Positions 6,087-8,929 of a DNA stretch of 8,929 bases are shown here, in pieces. The DNA is taken from NCBI GenBank assembly GCA_958427155.1, contig CAUABB010000051.1, forward strand, positions 1 through 8,929, given 5' to 3'. This stretch comes from an uncultured Oscillospiraceae bacterium (GTDB lineage: Bacteria > Bacillota > Clostridia > Oscillospirales > Ruminococcaceae). Under the pieces are notes generated by a model. The model did not search any database. It saw nothing but the letters and a program-made list of their open reading frames with translations, and had not been told where the DNA came from. The position numbers were made by a program, and so were the translations under genes. How positions within the stretch are numbered: the first letter of the stretch is position 1; each line of letters opens with the position of its first letter.

Positions 6087-7323
6087 TTGAGGTTTATTGA
6101 TTTATACAATAGATTACTCCGTACTTCGCTTGAAAACGGAGATTTAGATCAGGCTCGTCAGGAGCTTTTATTGGAAGGTGGAGATCCGTATCAGTTAGAC
6201 TGTCTGCTGAATCCTGGGGCGCATCCTCCTGTCTGGAGAACAGGTAACTGTATGTGTTCTCCAACTCAGCAATCTCCCTGTATTGATAACTGTATTTTTG
6301 ATGCCATTTCCCGTGATGAGAAGGGAAATGTTATAATTCATGCTGACCGGTGCGTTGGGTGCGAAGAGTGTGTGAGACGCTGTAAAGAAAAAAACTTAAC
6401 TGCCAGTAAGGATATTCTTCCTGCGCTTGCAGCGGTTCGTACCGGAAAAGCTCCCGTTTATGCTATGATTGCCCCGGCATTTGTCAGCCAGTTTGAACAG
6501 GAGGTAACTCCCGGAAAACTGAGAAGTGCTTTTAAATTGCTCGGGTTTGCCGGAATGGTAGAAGTCGCAACATTCGCCGATATTCTTACATTAAAAGAGG
6601 CGTTAGAATTTAACCGCCAGGTAAATGGAGAAAAGGATTTTCAGCTGACCAGCTGCTGCTGCCCAATGTGGATTGCGATGATTCGAAAAATTTACAATCA
6701 GCTAATGCCGCATGTTCCTGGAGCAGTTTCTCCAATGATCGCTTGCGCGCGAACAATTAAAAAATTGCATCCTGAAGCCAAAACCGTCTTTTGCGAAAAA
6801 GTCTGAGGCAAAGGAACCGGATCTTGTTGGAGATGTTGATTTTGTGTTAACCTTCCAAGAGGTTCAGGATATTTTCGAATTTGCACAGATTGATCCCTCA
6901 AAGTTGCCAGAAGATGAGCGGGATCACTCTTCAAAGGCAGGACGAATTTATGCGCGTGCAGGCGGTGTGAGCGAAGCGGTTGCGGATACTGTTCAGAGAA
7001 TTTATCCCGATCGAAAAATAAGGGTTCGGGCACAGCGCGCAGATGGTGTGCCCGCTTGTAAAAGCATGATCAATGATCTGCTAGAGGGAAAAACAGAAGC
7101 AAACTTTTTTGAGGGAATGGGTTGTATCGGTGGTTGTGTGGGAGGCCCTAAGGCACTAATAGATCGGGAACTTGGGCGGGAGCATGTTAATCGTTACGGA
7201 GAAGAAGCTCCATATTCTACACCGATTGATAATCCGTACGTGATAGAACTTCTGCACAGACTTGGATTTGACACGGTAGAAGCCCTTCTTGAAAAGAGTG
7301 ATATTTTTACCCGGAATTTTTAG
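6087..7323 (+). pseudogene. [FeFe]-hydrogenase-like iron-sulfur protein, frameshifted at the H-cluster P2 motif
   Basis: Homologue of small monomeric [FeFe] hydrogenases that turn over or sense H2 with a cytoplasmic H-cluster. The start is TTG 6087, set by GGGGAGG (6070-6076) and an in-frame stop at 6066-6068. The N-terminal ferredoxin-like part has CMC-x7-CIDNC (residues 55-69) and CVGCEECVRRC (89-99), enough for two [4Fe-4S] clusters. Motif P1 is LTSCCCPMW (187-195), with three consecutive Cys. The frame runs to ...AKTVF (6789-6791), then CEKV and a TGA at 6804. Sequence resumes in the +1 frame at 6793 as AKKSEAKEPDLVGDVDF and continues to 7323, with motif P3 EGMGCIGGCVGGP (Cys codons 7123 and 7135). 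Relatives read roughly VF-(I/V)GPCL-AKK, so 15 nt appear replaced by one: net loss of 14 nt, removing the P2 Cys ligand. About 411 residues are visible in two pieces. Unless this is a sequence error the protein cannot bind a normal H-cluster. No hydrogenase partner or maturase gene is in view. Confidence 0.8.
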
Positions 7324-7588
7324 ATTTTATAATTCCTTTTTGAAATAGCTCTTCATAAAAAAGAATATCCTAAAATATTCTTATCGAAATTTATTTGGAA
7401 TCAATGAGAAGCAAATGGCAAGGTTGATTTTTGTAAAGGAAATCTGCTCGAAACGATTTAACTTTATAAAGATAAAAAACTTTGCAAAATACTTTTTATT
7501 CTTTAATGCTTTATATGTTGAAAGTGGCAGCAAGTTTTTATCGCATTTTTTGACTCCTGTGTGAAAGAAAAAGTTAATAAAAGTTTTT
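7324..7588. other. AT-rich intergenic stretch between convergent genes
   Basis: No reading frame, RNA gene or promoter stands out. It holds one weak AT-rich hairpin near its left end, annotated separately, and several runs of T and A. The first 300 or so bases after the hydrogenase-like gene look like ordinary non-coding sequence or an old unrecognisable remnant. Confidence 0.5.
7354..7382 (-). terminator. weak AT-rich hairpin, possible minus-strand terminator
   Basis: AAGAATAT (7361-7368) and ATATTCTT (7375-7382) form an 8-bp stem with a 6-nt loop. Read on the minus strand it is followed by a T run (complement of the A run at 7356-7360), as in a terminator for the CLC gene, but it lies nearly 290 nt past that stop and the stem is weak. 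Confidence 0.3.
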
Positions 7589-7622
7589 GAGGCGTCATAT
7601 CCAAAGGATATGACGCCTCTTT
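7589..7622. terminator. hairpin terminator between hydrogenase-like and CLC genes
   Basis: A 14-bp perfect stem (GAGGCGTCATATCC at 7589-7602 with 7606-7619) closes an AAA loop. The + strand then has only TTT before ACATT; the - strand has CAAAAACTTTT. It lies 46 nt past the stop of the CLC gene, the position expected for that gene's terminator, but the T run is poor on both strands, so termination strength is uncertain. Confidence 0.6.
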
Positions 7623-7667
7623 ACATTAAAGAAATTATTTATCCAAAAGAAAGCTTTTCAGAAGATG

Positions 7668-8929
7668 TTATTCCTGACATTTACAAAGCTTTTCCAACTC
7701 TTTTGTCAGAGCAACGCGATTATTTTCATCAGTCAGCGCGATTAAAATATCCCCCTGGTCTAAAACAATTTCACCTTTTGGAATTAACTCAGTACTACCT
7801 CGACGGATTGAGATAAGAAGACAGCCTTTTGGCCATTCTACAGTACGGATTTCCTTTTGTTCTAAAAATGATCCCACCTGTACGGTAGCTTCTACAGTTA
7901 CACGTTGCCCTTTTGCTTGGATTGGCCGTGGAATATTCTGCTTTTTCAGAATGCGCTCCAGTAAGCTGTCATAAATCGGTACGGATTTTAGCATTTCGGC
8001 GACAATATAAGCAACAACTGATACCGTTGTCAGAGATAGAAGATGGCTAAGAGAGCCAGACATTTCAGATACCAATACAATGCCGGTAATTGGTGCCCGA
8101 ACAATCGCAGTAAAATATCCTGCCATTGCAATGATGATGAAATTGTTTATAAAATCCGGATCAAGACCAAGCCAAGAAGTAACGGCAGACCCAAATGATC
8201 CCCCCAAAAAAGCGCCCAGCACCATCAATGGAAAGAAAATTCCTCCAGGTGCTCCGGAACCAAAGCAGACGGCCGAAAAAAGAAATTTGACTAGAAAGAG
8301 TACCAACATAGTGCCGAGAACAAGCTTTCCATCTGCTAGGAGCTCTATCATTGTATGGCCGCCTCCCAGAACTTCGGGCATTAAAAGCCCTAAGGCGCCG
8401 GCAAGCAAAAAAGGAAGAAGAGGACGAAATTGAGGTTTGAGCCACCTGATTTTTTCGTAAATCTTCTGTGAATGTAGGATCACTTTGTTATATACTGCTC
8501 CCATAATTCCTAACACAATACCCAGCAGTATTACCAGCCAGTAATATTCCAGCGGCATCATGGATTCTACTGGAAAATGAAAAATAGGAGAAAGACCGAA
8601 TACGTTTTTGGAAATAAAATCAGCTGTAATAGAGGCGGTCATAACCGAAAGAAGCGCTTGAGCAGAAAAAGTTTTATAAATTTCTTCAATTCCAAATACG
8701 ATTCCGGCCAACGGCGCGTTAAAAGCAGCAGAAAGACCCGCACTCGCTCCACATCCAATGAGGAAACGCTCCTCTGACGGAATACGCTTAAAACCTTTTG
8801 CAATACCCTTACCCGCCATAGCGCCGAGTTGTACAGAAGGACCCTCACGCCCAAGAGAAAGACCGCCAAAAATGCACAGAACTCCGCCAACAAATTTACA
8901 GAGAATGACTTTCCACCATTTCTGATCAA
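7668..8929 (-). CDS. CLC-family Cl-/H+ exchanger with C-terminal RCK_C (TrkA-C) domain, N-terminus outside window
   Basis: Membrane protein that moves Cl- (or F-) against H+; in bacteria it supports acid or ion homeostasis. The frame is open to the window edge: 36 codons precede the first internal ATG (complement of 8817-8819) without a stop, starting DQKWWKVILCKF. About 419 residues are visible. Key motifs are GREGPSVQ (with the gating Glu of E. coli ClC E148), FNAPLAGIVFGIEE (second Glu equals E203, the internal proton Glu), GSGAPGGIFFP (the GxxxPGGIFxP filter segment) and PIYDSLLERIL (Tyr equals Y445 at the central anion site). Both glutamates favour an exchanger over a channel. The last 75 or so residues (EATVQVGSFLEQKEIRTVEW... 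to DQGDILIALTD) are an RCK_C-type ligand-binding domain, a fusion common in Firmicutes. The GSGIP loop lies in the missing N-terminal part. The stop TAA (complement of 7668-7670) faces the hydrogenase-like gene. Confidence 0.9.
   Translation of the reverse strand, partial: DQKWWKVILCKFVGGVLCIFGGLSLGREGPSVQLGAMAGKGIAKGFKRIPSEERFLIGCGASAGLSAAFNAPLAGIVFGIEEIYKTFSAQALLSVMTASITADFISKNVFGLSPIFHFPVESMMPLEYYWLVILLGIVLGIMGAVYNKVILHSQKIYEKIRWLKPQFRPLLPFLLAGALGLLMPEVLGGGHTMIELLADGKLVLGTMLVLFLVKFLFSAVCFGSGAPGGIFFPLMVLGAFLGGSFGSAVTSWLGLDPDFINNFIIIAMAGYFTAIVRAPITGIVLVSEMSGSLSHLLSLTTVSVVAYIVAEMLKSVPIYDSLLERILKKQNIPRPIQAKGQRVTVEATVQVGSFLEQKEIRTVEWPKGCLLISIRRGSTELIPKGEIVLDQGDILIALTDENNRVALTKELEKLCKCQE

Noticed and set aside
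6785..6806. Programmed ribosomal frameshift joining the hydrogenase halves
   Set aside because: The run is GAAAAAG, not a full A-AAA-AAG heptamer. A +1 rather than -1 shift is needed, and conserved residues including the P2 Cys are physically missing, so a shift alone would not rebuild the protein.
8080..8433. Open frames on the + strand and in an alternative minus frame inside the CLC gene
   Set aside because: They are low-complexity shadows rich in Lys, Pro, Arg and Ser of a conserved membrane protein gene, without family features.
8639..8929. Alternative minus-strand frame reaching the window edge
   Set aside because: The adjacent frame encodes GREGPSVQ and the rest of CLC; the alternative has no motif and is a shadow.

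Overview
The window looks like an ordinary chromosomal stretch from an endospore-forming, anaerobic Clostridia-type Firmicute, probably close to Oscillospiraceae/Ruminococcaceae. This rests on strong AGGAGG-type ribosome binding sites, moderate-to-low GC, a CwlJ/GerQ-like spore germination pair and an [FeFe]-hydrogenase-family protein. No phage, IS element, CRISPR array, tRNA or rRNA was seen. The taxonomic guess is inference from gene content and recalled family sequences.

Layout. 1-1014 (+) is the 3' two thirds of a xylulokinase gene, closed by a strong terminator hairpin that it shares with a convergent GNAT acetyltransferase (1106-1516, -). A divergent gap (1517-1717) with a promoter and an overlapping palindrome leads to a sodium:neurotransmitter symporter family (NSS) amino acid transporter (1718-3018, +), which is broken inside TM10. 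A 23-bp perfect hairpin separates it from a convergent citrate synthase (3211-4587, -). A second divergent gap carries a sigma-E-like promoter for a two-gene unit: a CwlJ-type cortex hydrolase (4841-5278) and a GerQ-like coat protein (5297-5764), followed by a terminator. A 322-bp gap with small reading-frame fragments and a good sigma-A-type promoter precedes an [FeFe]-hydrogenase-like gene (6087-7323, +), also broken. Its frame is lost exactly where the H-cluster motif with the P2 cysteine should be. After a 344-bp gap with two hairpins comes the 3' part of a CLC-type Cl-/H+ exchanger with a C-terminal RCK_C domain (7668-8929, -), which runs off the window.

How the genes fit together. They are mostly independent transcription units: sugar catabolism (XylB), amino acid uptake (NSS), carbon/glutamate metabolism (citrate synthase), spore germination (CwlJ-GerQ), redox/H2 sensing or turnover (hydrogenase-like), and ion or acid homeostasis (CLC). 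The only clear functional partnership is CwlJ with GerQ.

The most notable observation is that two genes carry what look like small internal deletions: about 28 nt by my recollection of the family in the transporter, and a net 14 nt in the hydrogenase. Each removes a conserved stretch and shifts the frame. They may be real lesions or sequence/assembly errors. I found no convincing new multi-gene system.
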